A DNA stretch of 40,928 nt from Saprospiraceae bacterium (lineage in GTDB: Bacteria; Bacteroidota; Bacteroidia; Chitinophagales; Saprospiraceae). Positions within the stretch are counted from its first letter, which is position 1; each line of letters opens with the position of its first letter. Positions 16,353 to 25,283 of the stretch are shown here, in pieces. Below the pieces are notes generated by a model, which was given only the letters and a program-made list of their open reading frames with translations, was not told the origin of the DNA and did no database searches. The position numbers were made by a program, and so were the translations under genes. Location: assembly GCA_029263015.1 (NCBI GenBank), contig JAJCYI010000114.1:1-40928 (forward strand), read 5' to 3'.

Positions 16353-17957
16353 ATGATACAAAGCGACATCCTCGTTCTCGGTGCTGGCATTGCCGGCCTG
16401 ACCTCTGCCCTTAAAATAGCGCATCAACGTCCCGACCTTAAAATCACTGTTTTAACAAAAACAAACGAAAGTGAAAGCAATACCCGCTACGCACAGGGAG
16501 GAGTGGCCGCTGTTTGGAATTTTGAAACAGACAGTTTCGAAAAACATATCGAAGATACGTTGGACGCAGGAGATGGGCTTTGCGATTTAGACATTGTTAA
16601 AATAGTCGTCAGAGAAGGCCCAGAACGGGTTCGTGAAATTATTGACTGGGGTGCTCGTTTCGATAAAAACAAAGAAAAAAAATACGATCTCGGACGGGAA
16701 GGAGGACACAGCGAAAACCGCATCTTACATTTTAAGGATTTGACTGGCTGGGAGATACAGCGCACCCTCATCGAGCAAGCCCATAAAGCAGAAAACCTTG
16801 AAATAATAGAACACTATTTTGCCACCGACCTTATCACGCAGCACCATTTGGGGCATACCGTGACCCGCGTCACCCCTGGCATTGAATGTTATGGCACTTA
16901 TGCGCTGAACAAAAAAACTGGAGAGATTGATACCTTACTCGCCAAAGTGACGATACTGGCAACCGGTGGAGGGGGGCAAGTTTACAGGAACACCACCAAT
17001 CCTGTCATTGCCACAGGTGATGGCATGGCCATGGTTTACAGAGCAAAGGGGCGGATCGAGAACATGGAGTTCGTACAATTCCACCCGACGGCATTGTACA
17101 ATCCTACTGGTGACAACCCCGCCTTCTTGGTGTCAGAAGCGGTTCGGGGATTTGGGGGCGTGCTGAAGTCACCCAATGGTGAGGAATTCATGCAGAAATA
17201 TGATGAGCGCGGCAGCCTTGCCCCGCGTGACATCGTGGCACGCGCCATCGACCGGGAAATGAAACTGCAAGGGACGGAGCATATGTGCCTCGATTGCCGG
17301 CACCTCGACGAAAAAGGATTCAAAGCACATTTTCCGACCATCTACGACAAATGCCGCAGCATAGGGATCGACCCAATGAAGGAAATGATCCCCGTAACCC
17401 CAGCTTGTCACTATCTATGCGGCGGGGTCAAAACAGATGAAATGGGGCGTACTTCTATTTCACGGCTTTATGCCGCTGGTGAGTGTACCTCGACCGGCCT
17501 GCATGGAGCCAACCGCCTCGCCTCCAACTCATTACTGGAAGCCATGGTGTTCTCGCACCGCATCGCCAATGACATTTTGGAAGGAAAGAACGACCTCAGA
17601 AGCATTGACCCTGGCATCCCTGACTGGAACGCTCAGGGCACCATGCAGCCACAAGAATTGGTGCTCATCACCCAAAGCATGAAAGAATTGAAAGACCTGA
17701 TGAGTTACTATGTGGGGATCGTCCGTTCCAATGTCCGTTTGAAAAGGGCCAACGACCGCCTTTACTTGTTATACAAGGAAACCGAGGAACTTTATCGGAA
17801 CACCACCCTATCTCCACAACTTTGCGAACTGAGAAATTTGATTACCATCGCTTATCTTATTACCCGTTCTGCCTCCATGCGGCAGGAGAGCAGGGGGCTG
17901 CACTTTACGACCGATTTTCCCAACAAGAATGATTTCATAGATCGAATGATGTTGTGA
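16353..17957 (+). CDS. nadB: L-aspartate oxidase
   Basis: A 534-residue flavoenzyme oxidising L-aspartate to iminoaspartate, the first step of de novo NAD synthesis. The FAD-binding Rossmann motif is ILVLGAGIAGLTSAL (Gly10, Gly12, Gly15). Family signatures are ESNTRYAQGGVAAVW, GGHSENRILHFKDLTG, EFVQFHPTALYNPTG, the active-site region ACHYLCGGVKTDEMGRTS, and YAAGECTSTGLHGANRLASN. The helical C-terminal domain covers about residues 430-534. The start at 16353 gives MIQSDILVLGAG, directly before the FAD motif; the longer frame from 16317 lies in the inverted repeat. nadA and nadC are not in the window. Downstream is the second 167-bp repeat. Confidence 0.95.
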   Translation: MIQSDILVLGAGIAGLTSALKIAHQRPDLKITVLTKTNESESNTRYAQGGVAAVWNFETDSFEKHIEDTLDAGDGLCDLDIVKIVVREGPERVREIIDWGARFDKNKEKKYDLGREGGHSENRILHFKDLTGWEIQRTLIEQAHKAENLEIIEHYFATDLITQHHLGHTVTRVTPGIECYGTYALNKKTGEIDTLLAKVTILATGGGGQVYRNTTNPVIATGDGMAMVYRAKGRIENMEFVQFHPTALYNPTGDNPAFLVSEAVRGFGGVLKSPNGEEFMQKYDERGSLAPRDIVARAIDREMKLQGTEHMCLDCRHLDEKGFKAHFPTIYDKCRSIGIDPMKEMIPVTPACHYLCGGVKTDEMGRTSISRLYAAGECTSTGLHGANRLASNSLLEAMVFSHRIANDILEGKNDLRSIDPGIPDWNAQGTMQPQELVLITQSMKELKDLMSYYVGIVRSNVRLKRANDRLYLLYKETEELYRNTTLSPQLCELRNLITIAYLITRSASMRQESRGLHFTTDFPNKNDFIDRMML

Positions 17958-18077
17958 GTGAGTGATCGAAAATTTTTTCTATGAACTTTTTATTTGTCCG
18001 TTAAATAGCGTTTATTTGTCAGGTTTCTGATTGTGAGAAGAATCCTTAATTTCTCTTCTTTTGCGATTTTTTTATAC

Positions 18078-18244
18078 AATAGACTTGTTCGTAAATAAGG
18101 ATTTTGAATATGAAAAAATCTTTTTCCGTCTGTCGCACTATTTTTTCTCGCCCGTAGCTACGGCTATGCACTCAAAAAAATAGACCGTCAGACTAAAAAA
18201 CCTAATTCTCATATCCTAAAATCTTATTTACGAACAAGCCTAAT
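18078..18244. repeat. 167-bp hairpin-forming repeat element, copy 2 (inverted)
   Basis: Reverse complement of the element at 5831-5997 with the same length and about 95% identity by eye. Ends are AATAGACTTGTTCG and CGAACAAGCCTAAT, and the centre is CGCCCGTAGCTACGGC. It lies between the nadB stop (17957) and the start of the 510-residue gene (18274). It explains most of this 316-bp gap and could act as terminator or promoter DNA for either gene. Confidence 0.85.
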
Positions 18245-18273
18245 GGACAGAAATAGGTACAAATTCATGCGCA

Positions 18274-19806
18274 ATGGCCAAAACCCCTTCTATCAAATTA
18301 TTCCACTTGGTAAAATCGCTTTCTGGCAGTGAAAAGCGGTATTTCAAACTATTCATAAGTGGCAAAGAAAAAGGCAACAATAAATATGCACAGCTCTTTG
18401 ATGCAATTGACCGGCAAATAGAATTTGATGATGAAGCATTGAAAAATGCAATCTATGTCAACGAGTTTGTTGAAACCCGTAAATACTCGGAATTAAAAGC
18501 CTACCTATATCTTCTTATTTTAAAAAGCCTGCAATCTTATGATGAAAAATCATCCGTAGGTTACCGCCTGAAAAACATGCTCCTTGGCGTGAGAACTTTG
18601 TTCAAACGCTCCCTCTTCGACGATTGCAAAGATGTTTTGAAAAAAGCAAAAAGACTCGCAACCAACCATGAGGATTTTAATTCATTAATTGAAATATTGG
18701 ATTGGGAAAAAAAAGTCGCATATACACAAACGGATATTGCCTTTCTTGACAAAGAACTTGACCGGATCACCAGTGAAGAGCAAGGTTACCTACAGCGATT
18801 AAACAATATTTCGGCATATAGAAATATATTTTTAAAAATACTTGTCAGCATAAGAAAGGATGTTTCTAGAAATAAAAAACAAGTATTGGAATTACAGCAA
18901 ATCATCCATGACCCATTAATGGGGAATGAAGAAAATGCCCAGTCATATACGGCTAAAATAATGTTTTATAGAATACAGTCGATTTATCATTTTTCTGTTT
19001 CTGACTTTTATGCATTTTATAATTCAAGTGAAAGATTATTGACTCTCATGGAGGGGAATCAATTGCTCTTAAAGGAAGATGTGTCGGAATACATATCAGC
19101 ACTCAGCAATCATGTGGTCAGTTGTGGAAGGCTTGAAAAATATGATGAAGTAAAAGAAACGCTCAGTAAATTAATAAAGGTAAAACCTCTGACGGAAGAC
19201 GATGCACTTAAAATACACAGACAGTATTATATGAACAAATTCAGGCTGTGCATCACTACTGGAGAATATGAAGAAGGATTAATTGAATTAAAAAGACATT
19301 TAAAAGAAATAGAAAAAACAGACAAAATACTATTCACGAAAAACAGTTTCTTTTTACAGTATTTCTGTATTTATTTTGGTTCTGGTGATTTCCAAAAAGC
19401 ACTTGATAGCTTAAATGATTGGTTAAATTTTATGACAGGAAGTGTGGAACGGAAAGACTTGCAAAGTCTCGCAAGGATATTGAACTTAATTATCCATTAT
19501 GAATTGGGCAATACCATGCTGATTGAAAGTTTGCTTCGGTCAACTTACCGTTATTTAAACAAAGAAAATCGTCTTTCTGAGGTTGAAAGAAAATTCATGA
19601 GTTTCATAAAAGAAACCTCACAGGTACAATCGAGGAGAGAAAACAAGCAAGCCCTCGAAAAACTAAAAAGCGAATTCGAGGGCTTGTCCGGTCTGCCTTC
19701 TTATGGCATATTTGATTTGTTCGATATCAACTCCTGGATAGAAAGTAGAATCAGTGGAAAACCTTTTGCTGAAATAGTCCGCAATAAATTCCAGGAACGA
19801 TCCTAA
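18274..19806 (+). CDS. Uncharacterised all-helical (TPR-like) protein, 510 residues
   Basis: A cytoplasmic protein without signal peptide or membrane segment. It starts SIKLFHLVKSLSGSEKRYFKLF, a head I recall from a family of Bacteroidota hypothetical proteins. The rest is a run of helix pairs with TPR-like spacing, for example FKRSLFDDCKDVLKKAKRLA, YDEVKETLSKLIKVKPL, YEEGLIELKRHLKEIE and FQKALDSLNDWLNFM. It is Lys, Leu and Glu rich. No catalytic motif was found. TPR-like scaffolds usually mediate protein contacts. Its stop overlaps by four bases, tail to tail, with a small double-glycine-leader peptide gene, which may or may not be related. Function unknown. Confidence 0.7.
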   Translation: MAKTPSIKLFHLVKSLSGSEKRYFKLFISGKEKGNNKYAQLFDAIDRQIEFDDEALKNAIYVNEFVETRKYSELKAYLYLLILKSLQSYDEKSSVGYRLKNMLLGVRTLFKRSLFDDCKDVLKKAKRLATNHEDFNSLIEILDWEKKVAYTQTDIAFLDKELDRITSEEQGYLQRLNNISAYRNIFLKILVSIRKDVSRNKKQVLELQQIIHDPLMGNEENAQSYTAKIMFYRIQSIYHFSVSDFYAFYNSSERLLTLMEGNQLLLKEDVSEYISALSNHVVSCGRLEKYDEVKETLSKLIKVKPLTEDDALKIHRQYYMNKFRLCITTGEYEEGLIELKRHLKEIEKTDKILFTKNSFFLQYFCIYFGSGDFQKALDSLNDWLNFMTGSVERKDLQSLARILNLIIHYELGNTMLIESLLRSTYRYLNKENRLSEVERKFMSFIKETSQVQSRRENKQALEKLKSEFEGLSGLPSYGIFDLFDINSWIESRISGKPFAEIVRNKFQERS

Positions 19807-20009
19807 CCTTTTTTTAAGTTTGCCAAAGCAACTGAATTGTTATTGACAACAACGATGCCCGGCTCTCTGATTTCTACGTCATCCCAATTGACAAAACCAT
19901 AAGAACCTGTATTGATGGTAGGGGAATTACGCCCGCCTTTTACCGATTTACTTTCTTTTTCAGTCAGGATATTTTTTGCAAACTTTGAGAGTAAACTCTT
20001 TTTTGACAT
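19803..20009 (-). CDS. Small peptide with double-glycine leader (bacteriocin/RiPP-precursor-like)
   Basis: 68 residues. The first 26, SLLSKFAKNILTEKESKSVKGG (from residue 5, split as SLLSKFAKNILT and EKESKSVKGG), are a helical charged leader ending in Val-Lys-Gly-Gly. This is the pattern of Bacteroidota natural-product precursors and C39-peptidase-processed bacteriocins. Cleavage after Gly26 would leave a 42-residue core starting RNSPTINTGSYGFVNW and ending NSVALANLKKG. The core has no cysteine, which argues against lanthipeptide or sactipeptide crosslinks. It is Asn, Val and Gly rich with several Thr, Ser and acidic residues. No maturase, peptidase or ABC exporter lies in the window. Its stop overlaps the 510-residue gene by four bases in convergent orientation. 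The coding call is supported by the leader; function is inference. Confidence 0.65.
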   Translation of the reverse strand: MSKKSLLSKFAKNILTEKESKSVKGGRNSPTINTGSYGFVNWDDVEIREPGIVVVNNNSVALANLKKG

Positions 20010-20232
20010 AATTGTATAGATTTAAGTAGTGAAATACTGGAATAGCCTTTTTGGAATATCAGGACATTTCGGTAAAATAAGCAAAAGCCCTGATCGGAAT
20101 AAACCACATTTTATGAAAAATCAGTTTCCTGAATGATGGTTTTATCATTTTGAATGCCCTGCAAAATTAGGGTATTCTAATCCGCTGGTCAATACTTGGT
20201 TTGTCTGCCCGGCTACCAGAGTTGCAGAAAAT

Positions 20233-22518
20233 CTATTTCAGGATCATTACCTTCATTACTATCCCGCCATCCAATTCAAGAAAGTAAACACCAGCAGGCA
20301 ACCCAGACACATCCAACATGTGATTGCCGTTGAATTGAAAAACCTTCGCCATTTGCCCGAAGGGCGACCAAAGTTTGCCTTCTATTTCATTTTGCAAATC
20401 TGTTTCGATAAAAAGTTGACCATTAACTGGATTCGGGAATACACGGAGGCCAATATTTTCAGCCAGATCATCTGTACTTGTTGAACAAACAGTATTGTTG
20501 TCCGCACCAAATGTATGCTGCATTTGTGTAAATGAGCCCACTCCATTAGGACACCGTCCATAACCAATATCTGTTGCCTGAGCGCCAAATACAACTTGGT
20601 CGGCAATGGTCTGGTCTGGCCTCACCAACAGGAGTTCTTCTCCATCGGCATTCAAATTGAAAGAGGTGTGCAGTCCATCCTGCATCTCATCATCATCCAC
20701 CCAGACGGTAAGGTAACTATTGGCATTTAGGAAAACACCATTTGGAAATGGCCACTTAGTTAGGTTTTGAAAATCGTCCGTCAAGTACCAGCCCGACAGG
20801 TCAATAGTGCTGCTGGAATTATTGTACAGTTCCACCCAATCGTCAAATTCGCCATCCTGATCGGCAATAGCTGTTTGGTTGGAGGCCATCAATTCGTTGA
20901 TGACTACATTATTGGAAGTGCTGATGTCATAAAATTCAAACTCAGCACGTTCAGGAGAAAACATCCCAGCGTCACTGTTTTCAGCATAAACATAATATTG
21001 AAAACCTCCTACTTCAGCGGTGACGGTAGCACCATAGACGCCATCTCCCGCACTGCCATCACCATGGGCGCCATCATCAGCCATGGACACTAAGTCAAAC
21101 ATTTCCTTACGATTATTGCGAATACCCAACCATACAGCGTTGCCATTGTTTATGGCAGCGGTGATATTCACAGAAGTGCCAGGAGTCGGTACAGAAGGCG
21201 AAACATTTATATTATTAATATCAGGTGGCGTCGCCTGAAATTCAGGTAGTCCCAACAAATAGGCAATTCGCCCATCCATAAGCTCGAACAAGCCGTAAGC
21301 ATCCTCACCGTTGTAACTATCTATAACGGTGTTGCTAAAGTTTTCGATAAAATCATTATGGGAATAAAAATGATTGTTGTCTGAAAGTACTTCATCATTT
21401 ATCAAATCCTGCAACTCCATGCCCCGCTGCTCGAACCATCCACTCAGGAACAATTGATCGATCGCAGTGCGCAAATGCGCCACGTATTTTTTCCTATTTG
21501 TATTTCCAGAAAAAAGGGCACTGAGCAGTGGTTTTTGGCTATTGTTTTCTCCTTCAAACAATGCTAATTCAGTATAAAAATCAAGTGCTGGCTGAGGATC
21601 GCCAGAGGAGGGTATCGTCAGCCACGGGAATCGGGCAAATGATTCGTTCAGGTCGTCGATGACTGGCACCCAATGATCGTTGTCCGCTTTGAAAATAAAA
21701 TAATTGCGCGGACTTGCGCCAAGATAGCTGTCGAGGTTGGCCAACAGGTTATTGAATGCATTCATCCAAACGAAGCGGTCTTCGTCAATCAAAGTACGAA
21801 TATCCTGCGGGTTATTTTGCAAGAGGTCGGCCAATGCCCTGAGTTCATCCCACCCTGTATCAGATTGCAGTTCGTAATGGGTGAAATAACATACATCGCT
21901 GGGTCCTAAGTTTTCAAGAGCGGCGCCATGTCCTTCATTGCAACCAAAAGGAGGGGCTGGGATTTCATCAAAATCATAAGAGGGATTGGCCTCAAAACGG
22001 GTATTGTTGTTGTCGGACAAAAACCGCTCGCTAAAGAACTTGGAATTGATGCTTTCCACATTAGAATACACTCCAAGGAAACTACCGTTGACATAAACGC
22101 TTGCATAGTTGGCCATGGGCGCTTCCATAAAATTGCGCGCTATTTCATAACTCAACACTTCCCGCAGCCAAGATGGATCTTTGGCGCCGTTGGAAAGCTT
22201 AATAGCACTGAACCCCTGGTAGTCTTGGTTTTTCACATGGTCAAGTTTGATGTTCAGTGGGTTTTTGGCATTGGCAGGATCGTAAGTGCCGCCACCACGA
22301 TAGCGAATACCAACGCTATCAAACAAAATGCCGTTGATTTCCACATCAGCCAATAAGCGCTGCCCCAGATCAGCTGCATAAAAATCATTGAGCGTCTGGT
22401 TCCAGTTATTGTCTTGAAAAGTAACTTCAATAATTGTAACCTGATCTGTATCGTATAGTCCTTGCGCAAAGGAAGAAGCCCAAGCGAATGCCAGCAGGGC
22501 AAACAGTTTTATTCTCAT
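20233..22518 (-). CDS. Secreted CotH-kinase-like protein with lamin-tail domain and T9SS sorting tail
   Basis: 761 residues. A signal peptide (MRIKLFALLAFAWASSFAQG) is followed by a CotH-type kinase domain (about 25-390). Its parts include GIRYRGGGTYDPANAKNPL, NIKLDHVKNQDYQGF, LSYEIARNFMEAPMANY, and YFIFKADNDHWVPVIDDLNE. A linker with GDGSAGDGVYGATV leads to a lamin-tail domain (about 545-680: VVINELMASNQTAIADQDGE, DDWVELYNNSSSTIDLSGWY). The last about 70 residues form a type IX secretion sorting domain (LRVFPNPVNGQLFIE ... GVYFLELDGG). It is thus exported and probably attached to the cell surface. CotH kinases phosphorylate surface proteins; the substrate here is unknown. It is monocistronic and divergent from the next gene. 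Confidence 0.88.
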   Translation of the reverse strand: MRIKLFALLAFAWASSFAQGLYDTDQVTIIEVTFQDNNWNQTLNDFYAADLGQRLLADVEINGILFDSVGIRYRGGGTYDPANAKNPLNIKLDHVKNQDYQGFSAIKLSNGAKDPSWLREVLSYEIARNFMEAPMANYASVYVNGSFLGVYSNVESINSKFFSERFLSDNNNTRFEANPSYDFDEIPAPPFGCNEGHGAALENLGPSDVCYFTHYELQSDTGWDELRALADLLQNNPQDIRTLIDEDRFVWMNAFNNLLANLDSYLGASPRNYFIFKADNDHWVPVIDDLNESFARFPWLTIPSSGDPQPALDFYTELALFEGENNSQKPLLSALFSGNTNRKKYVAHLRTAIDQLFLSGWFEQRGMELQDLINDEVLSDNNHFYSHNDFIENFSNTVIDSYNGEDAYGLFELMDGRIAYLLGLPEFQATPPDINNINVSPSVPTPGTSVNITAAINNGNAVWLGIRNNRKEMFDLVSMADDGAHGDGSAGDGVYGATVTAEVGGFQYYVYAENSDAGMFSPERAEFEFYDISTSNNVVINELMASNQTAIADQDGEFDDWVELYNNSSSTIDLSGWYLTDDFQNLTKWPFPNGVFLNANSYLTVWVDDDEMQDGLHTSFNLNADGEELLLVRPDQTIADQVVFGAQATDIGYGRCPNGVGSFTQMQHTFGADNNTVCSTSTDDLAENIGLRVFPNPVNGQLFIETDLQNEIEGKLWSPFGQMAKVFQFNGNHMLDVSGLPAGVYFLELDGGIVMKVMILK

Positions 22519-22846
22519 GGTGAAATATTTTAGGAGTTGGGAGTTGACGGTTTAATTGATGTAAGAGGTTTGTTTTTTTACGAATCAATCAAATACTCTT
22601 ATTTCCATCTATCATGCCCAAAAGTAGCTGAATTCAAATAAACGACATTTCGAAAGCTGACAAATGTAAAGAATTAGCAAAGTCTGACATGGCAGGTACT
22701 TGCCAGAGCACAATAAAATTAGACATGTTGGCAATGGATTGCTACGCCATCGTAACAAAAATCCTAATTTTGCCACTCGTTGCCAACTATTGAAAATGGA
22801 ACAGCGTCTTAATCAAGAGCTTTTTGGCAATTTTCAAACATAAATT
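22519..22846. other. Divergent intergenic region with a weak promoter candidate
   Basis: 328 bp between the divergent CotH gene and the next plus-strand gene. TAATTTTG at 22765-22772 matches the Bacteroidota -7 box TAnnTTTG on the plus strand, about 75 bp before the start at 22847. The nearest upstream TTG (22739-22741) is 23 bp away, at the long end of the usual spacing. No RNA gene or strong hairpin is visible. Confidence 0.4.
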
Positions 22847-23491
22847 ATGAATATCAAAAATTTCTTTATAGTCCTGTTGAGCCTACTGGTTTTCACCCAT
22901 CTTTCTGCTCAGACAGAAGATAATAACCTGGTGCAGTTTTCAGGGATGATACTTGATGGAACGACTTCTGAACTCATTCCCGTACCATACACCAATATCC
23001 TCATAAAAGCAAAAGGGCGGGGTACCTACTCCGATTTTACAGGTTTTTTCTCAATCGTGGTAGAAAAGGGGGATGTAATCGAATTCTCAGCAGTAGGGTA
23101 CAAAACCGTGGAATATACCATTCCTGTTGAACTGAAGGACAACCGCTACTCCCTCGTTCAGCTAATGACCCAAGACACGCTCAATTTGCCGGAAACAATC
23201 GTTTTCCCATGGCCTAGCAAAGAGCATTTCAAACTCGAATTTCTTGCCATGGACGTTACTTCTGAAATGCAGCAACGTGCCCTCCGCAACGTAGCCAATG
23301 AAACCCTTGAACGCATGCGCAGTACTGTGTCTTCCGATGGTGGGGAGCATGCCAACTATTACCTGCGCCAACAAGCCCGGAGCTATTATTATATCGGCCA
23401 GCAACCACCGATGAATATCTTTAACCCATTTGCGTGGAAGCAGTTTTTCGATGCTTGGCAGGCTGGGGACTATAAGAAGAAGAAAAAGTGA
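22847..23491 (+). CDS. Exported carboxypeptidase-regulatory-like domain protein
   Basis: 214 residues with signal peptide MNIKNFFIVLLSLLVFTHLSAQ. Residues about 30-105 form a carboxypeptidase-D regulatory-like beta-sandwich: VQFSGMILDGTTSELIPVPY, GTYSDFTGFFSIVVEKGD, and VIEFSAVGYKTVEYTIPV. The rest is polar and helical (EMQQRALRNVANETLERM) and ends in a lysine run. The domain is common at the N-terminus of TonB-dependent receptors and surface proteins of Bacteroidota. Here it stands without a barrel, so it is probably periplasmic or outer-membrane-associated. It is related in type to the N-terminus of the DUF5686 protein further on. It ends just before a perfect 39-bp hairpin. Confidence 0.8.
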   Translation: MNIKNFFIVLLSLLVFTHLSAQTEDNNLVQFSGMILDGTTSELIPVPYTNILIKAKGRGTYSDFTGFFSIVVEKGDVIEFSAVGYKTVEYTIPVELKDNRYSLVQLMTQDTLNLPETIVFPWPSKEHFKLEFLAMDVTSEMQQRALRNVANETLERMRSTVSSDGGEHANYYLRQQARSYYYIGQQPPMNIFNPFAWKQFFDAWQAGDYKKKKK

Positions 23492-23500
23492 TTGAAATCC

Positions 23501-23584
23501 AGACCTGTCAGGTTGTTTTTTTTCTATATATCAGGAGTGGTTGAGCACTCCTGATATATAGAAAAAAAACAACCTGACAGGTCT
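23501..23584. terminator. Perfect 39-bp hairpin between convergent genes
   Basis: Arms 23501-23539 and 23546-23584 are exact reverse complements with a 6-nt loop. The outer part reads CCTGTCAGGTTG then a run of eight T and CTATAT. It sits between the stops at 23491 and 23600. The T-run and A-run in the arms allow termination in both directions. The same outer arms recur at 40816-40899, so this is also a dispersed palindromic repeat. Confidence 0.85.
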
Positions 23585-23599
23585 TCAACGATCCCCGTT

Positions 23600-24841
23600 T
23601 CACCTCTTCCTCCTTTTTTTCCTCGGCATTTTTAAGAATTCAATTTCATCCATTAGTTTATTAATGTCCATATCTTGGTCATCGGAAAATAGGACGGTAT
23701 TTTCATAATCAAGCTTAGAGATTTCGAGCACTTCTATTTTATTATGGACATATTTTTCAATTTCATTGAGCATGGCTTTTTCGTCTTCGCTACAAAATGA
23801 GACGGCCTGTCCCTTTTTCGTCCCCCGCCCTGTCCGACCAACCCGGTGAACATAATTTTCAGCTTTGTCCGGCAGATCGTAATTGATCACATAATCTACA
23901 TCAGGGATATCAATTCCACGGGCTGTCACATCGGTGGCTATGAGTATCTTGACCTGGCTGTTCCTGAATTGATGCATGACTTTGTTCCGTTCATCCTGGT
24001 CTTTGTCGCTGTGAATGACGAGGCTTTCAATTCCCACTCGTGCCATCGCCTTGTTCACCCTTTCTGCGCGGACTTTCGTGCGGACAAAGACCAATATCTT
24101 ACTTCCTGAATGTTCATTTATCATTCGTTCCAGGAAAAAACGTTTGTCGTCCATGTCGATAAAAGCAATGGCATGTTCGATGTTTTTTGCGACTGGGTCT
24201 TTTGGAGAAACCTGAATACGGATGGCTTGCTGATTGATGAGGGAATAAGCCAGTTTCTTGATATAGTCATTTATAGTGGCTGAGAAAAACAGGGTCTGCC
24301 TGCGCTTGGGTAGCTTCCTCGTAAGGTCGCGGATGTCTTTGATAAAACCAAGATCAAGCATGTGATCGGCTTCGTCAAGCACCAACGTTTCCACCCTGTG
24401 TACCTTCAAATGCCCCTGACTAATGAGGTCGAACATGCGGCCTGGCGTGGCAACGAGGATGTCCACCCTTTTTTCCAAAGTTTCTATTTGCGGGTCTTGG
24501 TCAACACCGCCGATGAGGCCGAGGGTTTCGACATTAGTGAACCTGCCTATTTCATCAAACACCCCTGTGATTTGTAAAGCCAATTCGTGCGTGGGCACCA
24601 TCACGATGCACTTCACCCCATCCACCCGGCGAGCGTTGTTTTTATACTTATGCAATTTATGCAAAATAGGAATGGCAAATGCTGCAGTTTTGCCAGTACC
24701 TGTCTGGGCAACGGCTAGCACATCCTCGCCTCGCAAAATGGGGGGGATGGATTTGTACTGAATATCTGTGGGGCGCTTGAAACCCAGTTCTGTAATGCCC
24801 CTTATGATTTCAGGCGCCATATTATAATCTTCAAATTTCAT
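23600..24841 (-). CDS. DEAD-box RNA helicase
   Basis: 413 residues from the ATG at 24841 (MKFEDYNMAPEIIRGITELG). ATP-dependent RNA unwinding in RNA decay or ribosome assembly. All motifs are intact: Q motif RPTDIQYKSIPPIL, motif I AQTGTGKTAAFAIP, motif Ia VPTHELAL, TPGRMFD, motif II DEADHM, motif III FSATI, and in the second RecA domain VFVRTK, ATDVTARGIDIPDVDYVINY and HRVGRTGR. The C-terminal tail is short and ends in basic residues (PRKKRRKR), suited to RNA binding. It resembles RhlE-type helicases, but the subtype is not certain. It starts 17 bp after the VF530-family gene and is probably co-transcribed with it. An upstream start at 24910 would overlap that gene. Confidence 0.93.
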   Translation of the reverse strand: MKFEDYNMAPEIIRGITELGFKRPTDIQYKSIPPILRGEDVLAVAQTGTGKTAAFAIPILHKLHKYKNNARRVDGVKCIVMVPTHELALQITGVFDEIGRFTNVETLGLIGGVDQDPQIETLEKRVDILVATPGRMFDLISQGHLKVHRVETLVLDEADHMLDLGFIKDIRDLTRKLPKRRQTLFFSATINDYIKKLAYSLINQQAIRIQVSPKDPVAKNIEHAIAFIDMDDKRFFLERMINEHSGSKILVFVRTKVRAERVNKAMARVGIESLVIHSDKDQDERNKVMHQFRNSQVKILIATDVTARGIDIPDVDYVINYDLPDKAENYVHRVGRTGRGTKKGQAVSFCSEDEKAMLNEIEKYVHNKIEVLEISKLDYENTVLFSDDQDMDINKLMDEIEFLKMPRKKRRKR

Positions 24842-24858
24842 GTGTTGTTTTTTGTGGA

Positions 24859-25077
24859 TTATTTCCCAATTGAATCCAGGTACAAGTCTTCGACTTTTGC
24901 GCGCGCCCAAGGAGTCCTTCTCAAGAACTTCAGGCTGGATTTAATACTTGGATCAATGTTGAAACACTTGATGTTGATCCGATGCCCCATTTCTTCCCAC
25001 CCAAAATGCTTGACCAAATGTTTCAAGATCATTTCAAGCGTGATGCCGTGTAAGGGATTGTTGGGTTGTGATGCCAT
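24859..25077 (-). CDS. VF530 family (DUF2132) small DNA-binding-like protein
   Basis: 72 residues starting [20 protein letters not shown]. Family-typical parts are [29 protein letters not shown], and [19 protein letters not shown], ending LYLDSIGK. The VF530 fold is a small helical domain proposed to bind DNA; its role is not established. The start at 25077 is chosen because the domain begins there; the 14-residue extension to 25119 looks random. It lies 17 bp upstream of the DEAD-box helicase, so the two are likely expressed together. Confidence 0.88.
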   Translation of the reverse strand: MASQPNNPLHGITLEMILKHLVKHFGWEEMGHRINIKCFNIDPSIKSSLKFLRRTPWARAKVEDLYLDSIGK

Positions 25078-25158
25078 ATTTTTATAGTAGCAATGAATGG
25101 TTATCCTTTCTATGCACAAATGTAGTTAGTTTGGTTGAGGTGTTTATTACCAAGTCCT

Positions 25159-25194
25159 TTTGGAGTACGAGCATATCAAAATTTAGTATTTTTG
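25159..25194 (+). promoter_or_regulatory. Candidate promoter of the FG-GAP lipoprotein gene
   Basis: TATTTTTG at 25187-25194 is an exact TAnnTTTG -7 box. TTTG at 25159-25162 would be the -33 element with 24 bp between, slightly long. The start codon is about 90 bp downstream. Confidence 0.4.
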
Positions 25195-25283
25195 CTTTCA
25201 GAATTTCAACCTGCACCTTTCCAACCTTTTATTAAAAATTCCGTTGAAATAACTTCATCGAAATAATAAAATAATACTGTTCC

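Noticed and set aside
5831-18244. Repeated sequence as a possible CRISPR array
   Set aside because: Two single, inverted, widely spaced copies of a 167-bp hairpin; no short regular repeat-spacer pattern and no cas genes.
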